Origin: Labia minor | Taxonomy: Eukaryota; Arthropoda; Insecta; Dermaptera; Spongiphoridae | Assembly: GCA_963082975.1 (NCBI GenBank) | Contig: OY720347.1 | Location: forward strand, 48,856,655 to 48,920,654 | Length of the DNA stretch: 64,000 nucleotides | Direction: 5' to 3' | Shown here: positions 33,995 to 45,732 of the stretch, one piece after another | How positions within the stretch are numbered: the stretch's first letter is position 1 | Layout: every line of letters begins with the position of its first letter | The notes under the pieces: model-generated | What the model was told of the DNA's origin: nothing | What the model saw: the letters and a program-made list of their open reading frames with translations, nothing else | Database searches by the model: none | Translations under genes and position numbers: made by a program

Positions 33995-35646
33995 TAAATA
34001 ATTTCAAATTAAATTGTAATTTGTTCTAATTTTACATAATATAATAATATCGTGCATACTTAGGATACTAATGAACAATTTATATGATTGATTTTTTATT
34101 TTGAATTATCAAATTATATATGAAAGTATATATATATATTTTGAGCTGGTTGACTGAATCCATTTATGATATTTTCTGTTTTTTGTATTTTTTTTAATAA
34201 AATAAAAACTTATATATCAAATAAAATATTTGTTTTTAACTTGATTTAAAGAAGTGGTTAGAAATTTTCGATTATAAGTTAATAAAAAAATAATGATAAC
34301 CGATTCCAATTGTGAAGACGCATTTATTGGATTTAAACATTGTGGCTAAAAATATCAAACTTTTAGCATCGTTATTAAATGAATGAGCTATAGAAAATCT
34401 ATAAAATGTATAAAGTAATCATTCAAACGCTACATTTAATAAAATAAGTGACCCTGGTGATCAATTGGTAAGATTTGTTTAGTTGGCTAACAATAATACA
34501 TGTATATAATGCAATTTGCTGCCTTTAAATTCAATTTCTACAATCTTATAACCTTTATCGTCTATATTTTTTATGTTATTTATAAAGGTATATCGGTGGT
34601 TTTGTAAAAAATCAATACATTTTTTATATATAGCTATAATACACGGTTGACTGGTTTATTCGATTTCACCCTTCTTTGTATAAAAGAAATAAATACGTTT
34701 AAATTTTTTCAATTTTATTGAAAAATATTAATATAATTTTGATTTATCTTTCTAGATTTTGTTTATTTGTGCTCCCTTTATGACAATAGATCCTTTTTAT
34801 TTTCGAGGACGTGTAAATAATTGTGATCAATATGGTCTAAACAAATATTTTTTAAGTTAAAAAATATCTTCATTCGGTTAACAAGACCACATCCGCTGAG
34901 TTTTCCGTGCTTTAATTAATAATTTAAATAAAATGAAGCCATCGAAATTTTTTTATTTCCTAATAATATTACTTTAAGAACAAGTAGTCTAAACTAAATT
35001 ATTTGACAGAACTCCGAATCTATTTTGAGAATTGTCTAATCTCGTCTTTAGATTAATTACTTATGTAAACATGAAAACATCTAAGAGTGTGTGTGTAACT
35101 CTCCAACGCTATGATGAAGAATCAACACGATTTTCTCTATTAAACACGGTAGGCACTGTCATCAAAATGGATTTCTACCTGATGCAAAGGGAAATTAAGG
35201 AACAAGACAGATGAACGTGGACCAGACTGTCACATAAGACTGAAATATATAGACGGGAGATGCAGCATCAGTAAACAAAACAAGTAAATTTAGAACATAT
35301 CATGAAATAATAATAATTGTTTACAGAGGGTTTAATTAATGTGTGAATGTTTGAGGGAAGAGTGAGATGTGAGGGGAATAACAAACAAAAGAAGAAAATA
35401 AATAAATCAAATTAAAGACATGATATTATAACAAAACTATTTATATAATAATTTATACTTTTATTTATTATAAAAAAATACAATAAATAACCACATTTGT
35501 TTATTTAATCTTATTATACTAGCAACTATTATATATACTTATTTATGTATTAATTTTTCTGATTTTGAAAATTTAGTTAATTTATTAATATCTCCATACA
35601 GAACAGAAACATTCTTAAAACAATTTCTCAGTTCTTAAAGAATAAA
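33995..35646. other. AT-rich intergenic DNA
   Basis: A stretch near 35030-35290 is less AT-rich, with a 60-codon plus-strand frame, but it has no recognisable domain and no convincing splice sites. Nothing else was identified. Confidence 0.45.
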
Positions 35647-36184
35647 TTTTTACCATCTCGCCAGATTTTGATGTTTTTATACGTTTAGAAGGTCCCTGAG
35701 TTATTTTCACTAAGGTTGAGAAAAATGTCTGTGTGAGTATGTGTGTAAGTAGACAAGATTACTCAAACATAGTTGAGGTTTGGTACACGGGAAATATTCA
35801 AAATTCTTAGTTTTCTATCAACTTTTGAGAAATGTAGCTCAAACAGAAGAAGGTCATTACCTACAACGTTTTTTATTTTTTTCCTCTAAACTTACCCTAA
35901 AAATAAAGATATAAGTTTGAGAATAATTAGAAATTGTATAAAACTGCTATAAATAGAATTTCAGCTTGATTGAATCGCTGAAATTACCCGAATTAATTTT
36001 TTAACACTGCAAATCACGCACCAGCAAGTGACGTGGTGCCATCAACAAAGTGCCAAACACGCGCTGGTTTAATAAATATTATTTATTAATTTTAATTTAT
36101 AATTAATTAAATTTTTAATTTAAATATAATATATGTTATTTAATCCAATTCAAATTGCGAGATAGTCAAGTGGAGACACTACAG
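35647..36184 (+). mobile_element. Family A Helentron-like repeat, copy 4
   Basis: It begins TTTTTACCATCTCGCCAG, lacks about 35 bp that follow in copy 1, and ends GCGAGATAGTCAAGTGGAG. The internal blocks GGTCCCTGAGTTATTTTCAC and TTTCAGCTTGATTGAATC are conserved. Confidence 0.75.
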
Positions 36185-36223
36185 ATTTTTTAAAGTATGG
36201 AGCGGCGGCTCTATCAACTAGGT

Positions 36224-36689
36224 CAGAGGTTCTTAAACTTATGTACTCCGCGGACCCCCACTTGGAGAAATTTTTTTGACGGACCCCATCCCAACTTTAG
36301 GTACTTTACGTCATTTTATTAGTTATAATTTCTGGTTTACGATCTCATAAGAACAAGGATATATGTTGAATATTTCTAACAGGGATTGGTGAATAACGAT
36401 TTTTTTGCATATTGTAGAACACATTTTATTAGAAATTATAATATTGAAGAAAGAAAATTCAGCTAAATATGAAGATGGAAACGGTAGCAATAGTTTTCTT
36501 GCACATTTCGTTGAATTTGGGTATTTGATCTCTGTTTCCTCACAAAGCCATGCCATACATCCTTTTATATTAAATAAAGTTTTAACTGACTCATTATTTT
36601 CTCGTGCACCTGTACGATGGCTTTGCGGACCCCCAGTAAAGTCTTCGCGGACCCCCAGGGGTCCGCGGAACACAGTTTTAGAACCTCTG
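36224..36689. mobile_element. hAT element with exact 8-bp TSD
   Basis: The left terminus CAGAGGTTCTTAAACT and the right terminus AGTTTTAGAACCTCTG are inverted repeats, with inner CCGCGGACCCCC / GGGGGTCCGCGG-like arms. The duplication aactaggt is identical at 36216-36223 and 36690-36697. It is 466 bp long. The interior contains open frames on both strands but no transposase motif, so it is non-autonomous. The perfect duplication suggests recent insertion. Confidence 0.9.
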
Positions 36690-37241
36690 AACTAGGTAAT
36701 TATTATTCTATAGTCTATAGGAACGGGCTCTTTCTATCCGTGGCCATTAATAGGACAAATAAAAAAATATTTATTTTGTTTTTTCTCAATTCTAAATATC
36801 AAAAAATAATTATCATTAACATTAAATTATAAATAAATTGATATTTTGAACGAATCAATTTGAAAGATGTTTATACAAAAAACAAAATTTTTTTTATTAA
36901 TTTCCCACAATTATTATCGATGTAACTTCATAGTTTTTGGTACAATTTTTACTCTTTTTCAGTAATTCCTTATATATATATATAAATAATTATAATTTTT
37001 CCTCTAATGTTGAATAACCGGGTAAAATGAGCACCCATGTTTACCTAAAGAATGTTTCTAAACAAGTAAAAGAAAATATTTATGTTTATGTTATATTTTG
37101 ATGATTATATATTATATCTTACTGTATTTTTTTATTTTTGAATTAAATTTATTTTATATTTTGGCAAAAACAACATTTATTTAACTTTTTCGTAATACTT
37201 TTACAATTTCCACAACAAATTTAGTACTTTTTATAATAATC

Positions 37242-37294
37242 TCCACATGTGAAATTTGGTGTGAAAACAATACCTTCCCTTCCTATCGTCGGGC
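37242..37294 (-). mobile_element. Family B 5'-end fragment
   Basis: The plus strand shows CTCCACATGTGAAATTTGGT followed by CTTCCTATCGTCGGGC, the 5' end of family B in minus orientation, truncated on the left. Confidence 0.6.
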
Positions 37295-37469
37295 AAGGCA
37301 GGTAAATGACCATTAGTATATTGAAAAATATTGTTTTCAAAGAACTATTTAGTTAATTGCGCACTCTACTTTTAAATAATTTTAAACTGAAACACCTTTT
37401 GCAACGGGTTCGTCTACTATAATATTATTGTTATTCAAATTTTTATTAATTCTTAATAAATTTAAAAGG

Positions 37470-37513
37470 AAATAAGTTGACCTGTGGCCAGGTCCGAACC
37501 GACCGACGGTTTT
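37470..37513 (-). mobile_element. Family B 3'-end fragment
   Basis: GAAATAAGTTGACCTGTGGC and the following ACCGACCGACGG are the 3' hairpin end of family B (minus orientation), truncated after the subterminal repeat. It belongs to a different copy from the fragment at 37242. Confidence 0.65.
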
Positions 37514-38399
37514 ATTTTTTTATTTTTATTACAGAATAATAGTGTTTTTTAATGAAAATTTCTTTTAACATGGTCCACCACTGGTACATTTTCCTTATAT
37601 AAAATAAATTAATAATATATTAACATTTGGCTCAATTGAATTTAATTATATCTTTTTTGTTTTATATTTTTGTTATTTTAATTACTTCTTTATATTTCAC
37701 AAATGAAACTATTTAAACAAAATAACTGATTTGAATTTGTATATATATAGAATTTCTCCCTCTCTTCGATATTGACAATCTGGCTATCCTACGAATCGAA
37801 CGATATGTTCATTAAATCCATTTGGTTATGGTGTATCTGTATCCTCATGGCTATTCTACGAATCGAACGATATGTTCATTAAATCCATTCCACATCTATC
37901 TCCTCATGGTCTCCATACATATCATACTAATTAATTTTTATAATTAGTAAACTTTTCATGAGATACTTTTTACAATACATATCACTAATTTATTCATATA
38001 ATTAGTATCTTCCTTTTTCCGATATTTAACCATATACATTACACAAATTCATTCATTGTGAACCTACTTGACTATTCATTTATTACACCCAACTTCCTGG
38101 CTATCATACACCTTTTAAGTGTCTAACTTTCAACTCTCTCTCGATTGATCAACGCATGATGTTTATAAAATCCTCAAAACACTACCCATCATTTAACAAT
38201 ATCTCATAATGATACGTCTAGATGATTAGTCACACACAATCTCACGCGCGATTTATCTTAAACATCCCAGATTCCAATTAATGGTGAGTGCCATTATAAT
38301 GATGCAGGATTCATCAGGTAATTTCATACCAGCTCAATCAATGCACGATACCTGTGCGACTGCCAATTTAATTATTGAATCGTTAACACATAAATTTTA

Positions 38400-38640
38400 A
38401 ATCCCCAAACAAACACGTTCTATAGTGGAATTTTGTGGATTGGACCGCGTATTGATGCTTGTTGTTGTGGGTTTGTTCGGGGGATGCGGGCGTGCGCGCT
38501 GTGTGTGTGCTTGTGTTCCTTGGATGGATTCGCGATGGCGGGTGTCGGTGTGTGGTTTGGTTTGCGGGGTTCCATTGTAAATAAAAACAACCACCAAAGC
38601 GTTGATAATTAAACATGTTCTATTCCTATAGGAGTAATTA
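38400..38640. other. GC-rich insert within the BEL/Pao element
   Basis: A G/T-rich stretch (TGCGGGCGTGCGCGCTGTG and following GTGTGTGC) interrupts the protease region. Both strands have short open frames of low-complexity composition. The origin is unknown; the flanking BEL coding sense does not continue through it. Confidence 0.5.
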
Positions 38641-38723
38641 ATGGAATGCAATCTTTCTCAAAAAATCTAATACAAATAAAGTGCAAATCCATGAATAATA
38701 AATTCTAAAGATCACTATCCTTC

Positions 38724-39378
38724 TTGACAGTTAATCAAATTGTTGATCTGAGTACCAGTCAAGTTTTTCCACGCGACATGTTAACGCTCCTACGAAACTT
38801 TAAATTAACTGATCCACAATTCCATTTACCACGGTCAATAGATATTCTTATTGGCTCAGGAACAAGTTTCTCTCTTCTATCCATTGGACAGATCAATCTT
38901 TCGACACATGATTGTTATTGAATTTTGCAAAAAAAACACAACCTGTGTCCTGTCAACTGACTGATCTGTCAAATCAATTAACTCAATTTATGGAAATTGA
39001 AAACACAAATCAAAGGAGCTCTAGATCTTTAGATGATTTCATATGTGAAACTTATTATCAAATTCACACTACTCGCAATCCATATGGTCAATATATTGTT
39101 AAATTGTCATTCCATATAAATAATCTAGAAATCAAGCTTATCGACAATTTTTATTTTTACAGAGGAGATTGAATGCTAACTCACAATTAAAAACTGAATA
39201 TTGCAAGGTAATGCAAGAAAATATTGATATGGGCCATATGATATATGTTCCCGATGTCCCAGAGCCAGGATATTACATGCCTCATCATCTAGTAATCAAA
39301 ACCTCCAGCACTACTACTAAGGTGCGGGTCGTGTTCGATTGCTTCTGCCAAATAAGAGAAAGGTATCTCATTGAATGA
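38724..39378 (+). pseudogene. BEL/Pao protease-RT fragments
   Basis: Three successive frames, 38724-38921, 38912-39172 and 39169-39378, carry IDILIGSGTSFSLLSIGQIN, then the linker TQFMEIENTNQ with YYQIHTTRNPYGQYIVKL, then the RT start HHLVIKTSSTTTKVRVVFD. These are in the order of a BEL/Pao Pol protein. Frameshifts separate each piece. After the RT start the catalytic palm region is absent or scrambled (39379-39775), with only short plausible pieces left. Confidence 0.8.
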
Positions 39379-40077
39379 GGTTCTATTGATTGGTCCTACT
39401 ATCCAAGATGGTCCATTCACTATGCTGCTACGTTTTCGATCTTACATCTATGTTATGACTTCAGACATCGCCCAGATGTATTGACAAATCCAACCATCGT
39501 AAGTTTCAAAGGATTCTATATTATCATAATAATGTTATCAATATCTTTGATCTTCAGAGAATTATCTTTGGAGTCTCTGCTCCATACTTCCTTGCTATTC
39601 GAACTGTTAATCAGTTTGTTGATGACCAAGCTCATAACTCTTCTAGAACTTTCGAAATTCTAAAAAAGGGATCTTTATGTAGACGATCTCTTAACTGGAA
39701 CCAATTCTCTGGCTGAAATTCTTCGACTGCGTGTTGATATTAATCAATTGACAAACAACGTGTTTTAATAGTTGGATGGCATTTAAAACATGCCGCACTC
39801 TCATTCACGAAAAGAAAAAAAAACCTCTATCTCTCTCACCTTCTCATCGTCACGAGACCGATTTGATTATCCGTGATATACACAAATACACATCTCATGC
39901 CGGAATCCAAATTTCTCTATCCAATCTTCGTCAGAGACTTTGGACTCTGAATGGTAAGGGTCCAGTTCGACGAATCATTCGATGATGCATTCGTCTTCGA
40001 TACAGACCAGTGTTATTGCATGGAAAGATGGTAGATTTACCATCTGCTCGGGTCACCGAGTCAGCTGCATTTTCTCA

Positions 40078-40986
40078 TGTGGCTGTCGATTACTTCGGTC
40101 TCCTGTACATCAAGGAATGAAAATTCCGTAATTGAACAGAGTTTTTTTATATGGATGTATTTTCATCTGTATGGCCACAAAGGCCGTGCATCTCGAAATT
40201 GTTAGTGATCTAACGACTAATGGTTTTTTGAGTGCTTTTGGACGCTTCATTGGTCGACGAGGTATCCCATCTCACGTGTATTCGGACAATGGCACGAGTT
40301 TCATAGGTGCAAACAATCAGTTACGAGAATTGTACATATTATTTTCATCTAAATCCCATCAAAGCATTATCAATGATTTTGCCGTGCGCAAAAATATTAC
40401 TTGGCATTTCAATCCGCCGCTATCTCCACATTTTGGTGGCATTTGGGAAGCTGCAGTGAAATCCTTCAAACATCATTTCAAACGGGTGGTAAAAAATCAA
40501 TTATTAACCTTTGAAGAATTAAATTCACTAGCTATACAAATAGAATCTATACTCAATTCTCGCCCCTTATGTTCACTTTCTAATGATCCTAACGATCTTA
40601 TGGCATTAACCCCAGCTCACATTCTAATAGGTCGTCCTCTCACTATGCTTCCCGAAACTAATATCTCTGATGTTCCAGATAATCGTCTCAACGTGTGGCA
40701 ATTCATTACTAAGGCCAGACAGGATTTCTGGAAACGATGGTATTTAGAATACCTGCATGAACTTCAAATTCGTCAAAAATGGCAATGTTCTCAAGGTAAA
40801 CTCGAGATCAACCAGATCGTACTTCTCATGGACAAAAATCAACCTTGTATGCAGTGGCAGTTAGGAGTCATCGTCGAGGTCCATCCTGGAAATGATGGAA
40901 TCACTCGAGTCGCAACAGTCCGCACTGCACAAGGGCTCTTCAAACGAAATATCACTTTGTTATGTCCTCTACCAATTAATTCATGA
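40078..40986 (+). pseudogene. BEL/Pao integrase fragment
   Basis: The longest frame (from 40132) reads [20 protein letters not shown], then [15 protein letters not shown] with the second catalytic Asp, and [16 protein letters not shown] with the catalytic Glu. A C-terminal DNA-binding part follows ([17 protein letters not shown], then [12 protein letters not shown]). The first catalytic Asp lies upstream in AVDYFGLLYIK, in a different frame, so at least one frameshift and a stop near 40118-40131 break the domain. This is the best preserved part of the element. Confidence 0.9.
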
Positions 40987-41530
40987 ATACTTATTGTAAA
41001 CAATGGTCCATTCTATTGTAATTACTATATATATCTTGCTCATTCATTCGCAACGGGGGGAGTGTGTTTAATGCAAATCTAAATTTTACGTAATAATTCC
41101 CATTAATATTATTATTAGTTTTTGAATTATGAGTTGAGGGTAAATTATAGAGCGTTCGGTTCGGTTCGGTTATTCTCGCTATGATTCGTGTCTGCTAGAG
41201 GAATGGAAAATTGCTTAGCGTGGCTTGGTTTCGCATTCTTCTTCGAGACAACGCCTGGGAGACAATAGATTTTTCTACGCATAAATTGCATTAGTTATTT
41301 TCTAATTTCAACATTGATCTCGCCGTTCAATACAGGACCATATAGTAATAATTAATAATAATAATAATACATAATTATCAACTTGAAAGGTATTTATTTA
41401 ATAACATATATACGAATGATTCGTTCAACGATGGCTGAACTTTCCCAGTGACGCCATTGATGATCGAACATTCAATGCATTTATATTAAGCTTAATGACG
41501 ATTTATTCTTATCTAAACAATAGTCTCTCA

Positions 41531-41812
41531 TGACTATTCTACGAATCGAACGATATGTTCATTAAATCCATTCGGTTATAGTATATCTCTAACCTCATGG
41601 CTATTCTACGAATCGAACGATATGTTCATTAAATCCATTCGGTTATAGTATATCTCTAACCTCATGGCTATTCTACGAATCGAACGATATGTTCATTAAA
41701 TCCATTCGGTTATAGTATGTCTATATCCTCATGGCTATTCTACGAATCGAACGATATGTTCATTAAATCCATTCGGTTATAGTGTATCTATATCCTCATG
41801 ACTATCCTACAT
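41531..41812 (+). repeat. 67-bp tandem array in the BEL/Pao 3' LTR
   Basis: At least four units start TGRCTATTCTACGAATCGAA and contain GATATGTTCATTAAATCC. Two related units are present near 37783-37900. It is not a CRISPR array: the units are contiguous with no unique spacers and sit inside an LTR. Confidence 0.9.
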
Positions 41813-42010
41813 TCGACCTCTTAATTATTCAAACAAACACACTCCGTCTCGCCTGCTTGCGACATTCGTGTTGTAATAATCTTCAGGGAGTTTTTTTCCT
41901 TGGCTTCACCAAGGTTTTCTCCCTATTTGGGGCCAATAAATTCTTCAATACGCACCCCAAATTGAGTATAATTATTTATTAATACCTATTCATATCTAAT
42001 CCTACTCCAC

Positions 42011-42889
42011 ACATTTATTTTAGATCAAACACAAAGGATTAAAAAACTAAGCACGAGAATTAGGCTTAAGGACTAGTTTTCGACGAAACACAATCATAAG
42101 AGAAGGGTCTGGACATCCGCATTTTAGAATAAATTGCGCATAAAATTTACCATTTTTTTCAATTAAGAAAATTCGTAATTATATTATTTAGATTTAATTT
42201 AAAAAAAATGTGGAAAAAGTTATTTTTAATTGTTTTCTCAATGAAAATTTAGTAGGGATTTAATTAATTAATTTGAATGATTTATCATTGTTTTTAATTT
42301 TAATTAAATTTTAATACAATTAATAGAAAGTATTTAGGCAATTTATTCCAATTTATTATGATATAAAATCATATAATAATTTTCTTAATATATTTTTATT
42401 TTTAAACAAATTAGATTTTAACCTCATTTAGTACTAACAATATATATATATATACGGTATATACTGATATATGTTTTTGAACTTGAAAAATATCCACATG
42501 ACTTTGAAAGGCGAATCAAACTGTTTAAGTCTCATGAGGAAATTCAATTTATGTATTTTTTATTAATTAAGATAAATTAATAAATAGTATTTAGAAATAT
42601 TAAAATCAAAATATTTATTTCAGGGTGACTTAATTATTAGATTTTGGAATATATATTTATAGCATACTATATATTTTTTTATATATATAATAATCCCTTA
42701 AAAACAATTTTCATTTTTTAAATTGATATTCATTTAAATAGATAAAATTAAAAAACATTAAATCTTAATTTCTATTAAAATATTAAATAAGTTTGACCTA
42801 ATTTATGAAATAAATTAATATAATTATTTTTAGTAATATTTAAATATTTTAAATGATATTTAATTAATTAAAAACTTATAATAAATTAA
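42011..42889. other. AT-rich intergenic DNA
   Basis: No gene or element end was recognised in this interval; a short (TA)n tract lies near 42440. Confidence 0.5.
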
Positions 42890-43892
42890 ATATTTTAATA
42901 ATGCAGCCAATTGATAAAACATGAACAGTGACTTCGAATTGAAATAGACATCAGATGAATTCTTATTAAATATTTTATAATGAACATTAATTTATGTGTG
43001 GTTTATTCAAATTATATAAAAACCCTTAAAAAGTGCCATGCATCAGAATAATCTCGAATAAATATAAAAATACATTATATTATTATTTAGATTATCCCAG
43101 TATAAAATATAAAAGATAAATAAAAAAAATTTATTCTTATGTAATATATTGAAAAAAGATTTTTATAAGTTTATATAGAACTATATAATTTTATTTTTTG
43201 TTATTTATTTAAATTAAAAAAAATATTTTAAATTAATATTAAATAGAATAAATACATATGGAAGTTATATTATACGTATATAATTAAATGAAAAGAATGA
43301 AAAATTATTTTGTGACAATTTTACAATGATAATTGTGAGGAGGAGTTGAGAGGATTGTAATTGGTTATCGAGTTATAATAAATGATAATAAACCTCACCC
43401 CGAGGTTGAATTTTGACAGGAACAGCGCCGCTCGCCGAGCTCCCTGGCTATGCATGCGCACTCACACACCAACACCGATAGACTACCACTCGAGCGGCTG
43501 ACTGGAAGAGCCCCTGGCATTTAGGCAACCCGCTGCGCTACTTTCCAAATTTAAAATTTTCATATTTAAAGTACCTGGATTATCCAGCAGCTGCTCAGAA
43601 GATTAAAAATGTATACTTTACTAACTGTTTTAATAATATTAATTAATTTTAATAATTTTCTTAAATTTGAATTAGTAAATTGATTTATTATGATTATACT
43701 CTCTTCTGGTATTTTTATCTTATAATTAAATAATAATTATTATTTATATATATACAATCTATATATTTATTGAATAAACCATAAATTAATATATATTATA
43801 AAACATTTAATAAGAATTCATTTGATGTCTATTTCAATTCGAAGACATTGTTCATGCCATGCTTTACCAATTAGCTGGATTATTAAAATATA
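42890..43892. repeat. Long inverted repeat around a GC-rich core
   Basis: Arms of about 120 bp (42890-43009 and 43771-43892) are inverted and roughly 85-90% alike, sharing TTCGAATTGAAATAGACATC and GAATTCTTATTAAAT. The ~760-bp centre holds the GC-rich island at 43390-43550. No target duplication was fixed, and no transposase is present. It could be a TIR transposon or an inverted segmental duplication. Confidence 0.7.
43390..43550 (-). promoter_or_regulatory. GC-rich island, possible promoter or 5' exon
   Basis: This 160-bp stretch (GCGCCGCTCGCCGAGCTCCC and following) is strikingly GC-rich in an AT-rich region. On the minus strand it ends in CTCGGGGTGAGG, a possible donor, and contains a 41-codon ATG frame. 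It could be the missing 5' exon or promoter of the minus-strand EB-domain gene, but no acceptor-linked partner was found, and it lies inside an inverted repeat. Confidence 0.3.
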
Positions 43893-44172
43893 TAAACTTT
43901 ATATTAATTTTAATCTTAATTTAAATTATATAATTTATCATAAAAGTTAATATTTTAATTCAATTAATGTCATTTTATCATATTTATTAAATTTTTTATA
44001 TGAATTAAGAAAGTTATACACATTTATTTTAAATATATATCATTTGAAAAAATAAATTATGTTTAAAAAATAAATAGGTTAATTTCCAATTTAAACCACG
44101 CGATTAAATGGATAAGAATTGTAAATATATAGAAACAAACTGTAAATATAAAGAATAATTGAAATAAATTAT

Positions 44173-44801
44173 AAATAAGTTGACCTGAGGCCAGATCCGA
44201 ACCGACCGACTGTTTGAAGAAAATTAATTTCCAGCTACAGAAACAATTTCAAATAATTTTAATATATATATTAATGTAATAAAAAACAGATATGGATATA
44301 ACATAAATATTTTTAATTTTATTTTATTTATAATATATATATGTAAGACCAGGCTGTGACGTCATGAATGGCTGGATGACGTCATATCATTTTAATTAAG
44401 AAAAAACTAATAAAGATGATTTTTCTCGAGAATAAAACCAATACAAAGTGCATGATTCCTGATATGTAAAAAATCTCCTTATGTGAAATTTGGTGCAAAA
44501 ATAACCCTTACCTTCCTATCGTCGATCGCTAATACTACCACTTCCGGTTTCCGGATTTGCACCAAAAGTTGATCAATTCATCCTACTGATGCATTAAGTA
44601 AATATACCAAATTTCATCAAAATCCGTTGAGCCGTTCAGGCTGTACACATCTATACGGACGGACGGACGGACGGACAGACATCATGCTAAAAATACATTT
44701 TTCTGTTAAGAAAATGCATGATTCGCGGAGATGTAAAAATCTCCACATGTGAAATTTGGTGTGAAAACAATACCTCCCTTACTATCGTCGGTCGGTAAAA
44801 A
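44173..44801 (-). mobile_element. Family B Helentron-like repeat, copy 3
   Basis: Full-length copy with AAGTTGACCTGAGGCCAG at the 3' hairpin, ACCGACCGACTG, paired TGACGTCAT boxes, an ACGGACGGACGGACGGACAG tract and the terminal CGTCGGTCGGTAAAAA. Closely similar to the copy at 30591. Confidence 0.85.
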
Positions 44802-44924
44802 TATAGGAGTATTAAAAAAGTGGTACAAATTTTTTCTTATCGTTTTAAGATTCAAATAATTATTATTAGTAATAATTTTAAAAAATAATATTTAATTTGA
44901 TATATAATATATAATTACACTGAC

Positions 44925-45065
44925 GAAATGTCTTTGGGGAGGGTGGTTGGGAAAGGACCTAAAAAAGATGGGAGTGGCTCAGGATAAGAACATTTGGAGA
45001 AATCTGGTTGCTGCAGCAAAGAACTTTTGAGTTCCGTATCGCCACAGAGATAAATAAATAGATAC
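44925..45065 (+). pseudogene. Non-LTR element 3' tail fragment
   Basis: CAGGATAAGAACATTTGGAG followed by AAAGAACTTTTGAGTTCCG matches the 3' tails at 49570, 56050 and 60330. It ends in a (GATA)n-like ATAAATAAATAGATA stretch. It is only about 130 bp. Confidence 0.6.
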
Positions 45066-45146
45066 ATAATTATACATATGAAGACCTTAGAGCGAAACAA
45101 TGGTAAGCCACTTTTGTAGAAAATTGTTTTATTCTTAATTATATAT

Positions 45147-45732
45147 TAGGTTGGGGAAAAAGAAATCCATTATTTTTTCGGTAGATGGCTGTAGTGATCG
45201 ATATCTCGTAAATTATCGATCAAACAATTTCAAATTTATGCTCGTTGTCAAGGTAACAGTTCGCACTAAAAGAATTCGTTTGCAGTTTTTTGTTTTGTCC
45301 ATTCAGTTCTGAGTTACATGCCGTTAAAGATGGAAGTCAACAAAGAGAAAATTCGGTACATTTTACAGTTTTTCTTTGATAAGGGCGAAAATGCAAGTCA
45401 GGCGGCTGAAAATGTGAATAGTGTTTATGGTCCCGATACTGTAACAGCTAATTACGCGCAATTTTGGTTTCGTCGATTCCGTTCGGGTATTTTTGACGTT
45501 AAGGATGCCCCTCGCACAGGCAGGCCCGTCGTCGAAAATGTCGACAAAGTCACTGAAATCATCGAAGTGGACCGGCATGTTAGTAGTCGTAGCATCGCCC
45601 AGGAGTTAAAGATCGACAACAAAACAGTTTTAAACCATTTGCACAAAGCTGGGTTTAAAAAAAAGCTTGATGTTTGTTAAATAAAGTCTTGAAGTTCACG
45701 TAAAAATAATGGATTTCTTTTTCCCCAACCTA
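45147..45732 (+). mobile_element. Internally deleted mariner
   Basis: Both ends carry TTAGGTTGGGGAAAAAGAAA (right end inverted, lacking one T). A TTAGGTTGG start is typical of the mellifera-type mariners. The interior keeps the promoter region and the N-terminal part of the transposase, then jumps to the right terminus. About 586 bp. It is nested in a TIR element and related to the broken mariner at 25569. Confidence 0.9.
45318..45680 (+). pseudogene. Truncated mariner transposase N-terminus
   Basis: A 120-residue frame starts MPLKMEVNKEKIRYILQFFF and contains the two helix-turn-helix DNA-binding regions (NASQAAENVNSVYGPDT and SIAQELKIDNKTVLNHLHK) joined by a GRP-like linker (RTGRPVVENV). 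It stops at KKKLDVC, just before WVPHEL would begin. All catalytic residues (the DD34D triad) are absent. The DNA-binding half is intact by eye, so it could bind terminal repeats without cutting; that is inference. The start could be either of the two early Met codons. Confidence 0.9.

Larger units (their letters stand above)
37783..42010 (+). mobile_element. Decayed BEL/Pao LTR retrotransposon
   Basis: Fragments in the order protease, RT, integrase on the plus strand identify BEL/Pao. The protease-like part starts near 38320 (SMHDTCATANLIIES) and resumes at 38724 (VNQIVDLSTSQVFPRD). RT pieces are at 38912-39378 with several frame breaks. RNase H was not seen. The integrase region ends at 40986. 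A purine-rich ACGGGGGGAG at 41053 just precedes TGTTTAATGC, so the 3' LTR likely runs from about 41066 to about 42010. A 67-bp tandem repeat lies in the LTR region at both ends (37783-37900 and 41531-41810). The 5' LTR is incomplete. The element cannot be active. Confidence 0.85.

Noticed and set aside
35032-35214. 60-codon plus-strand ORF as a host exon
   Set aside because: No recognisable domain or splice partner; the frame start is not an ATG with support, and the similarity to any family is nil by eye.
41531-41812. CRISPR-like array
   Set aside because: The units are contiguous 67-bp tandem repeats in a BEL/Pao LTR of a eukaryotic genome, with no spacers.
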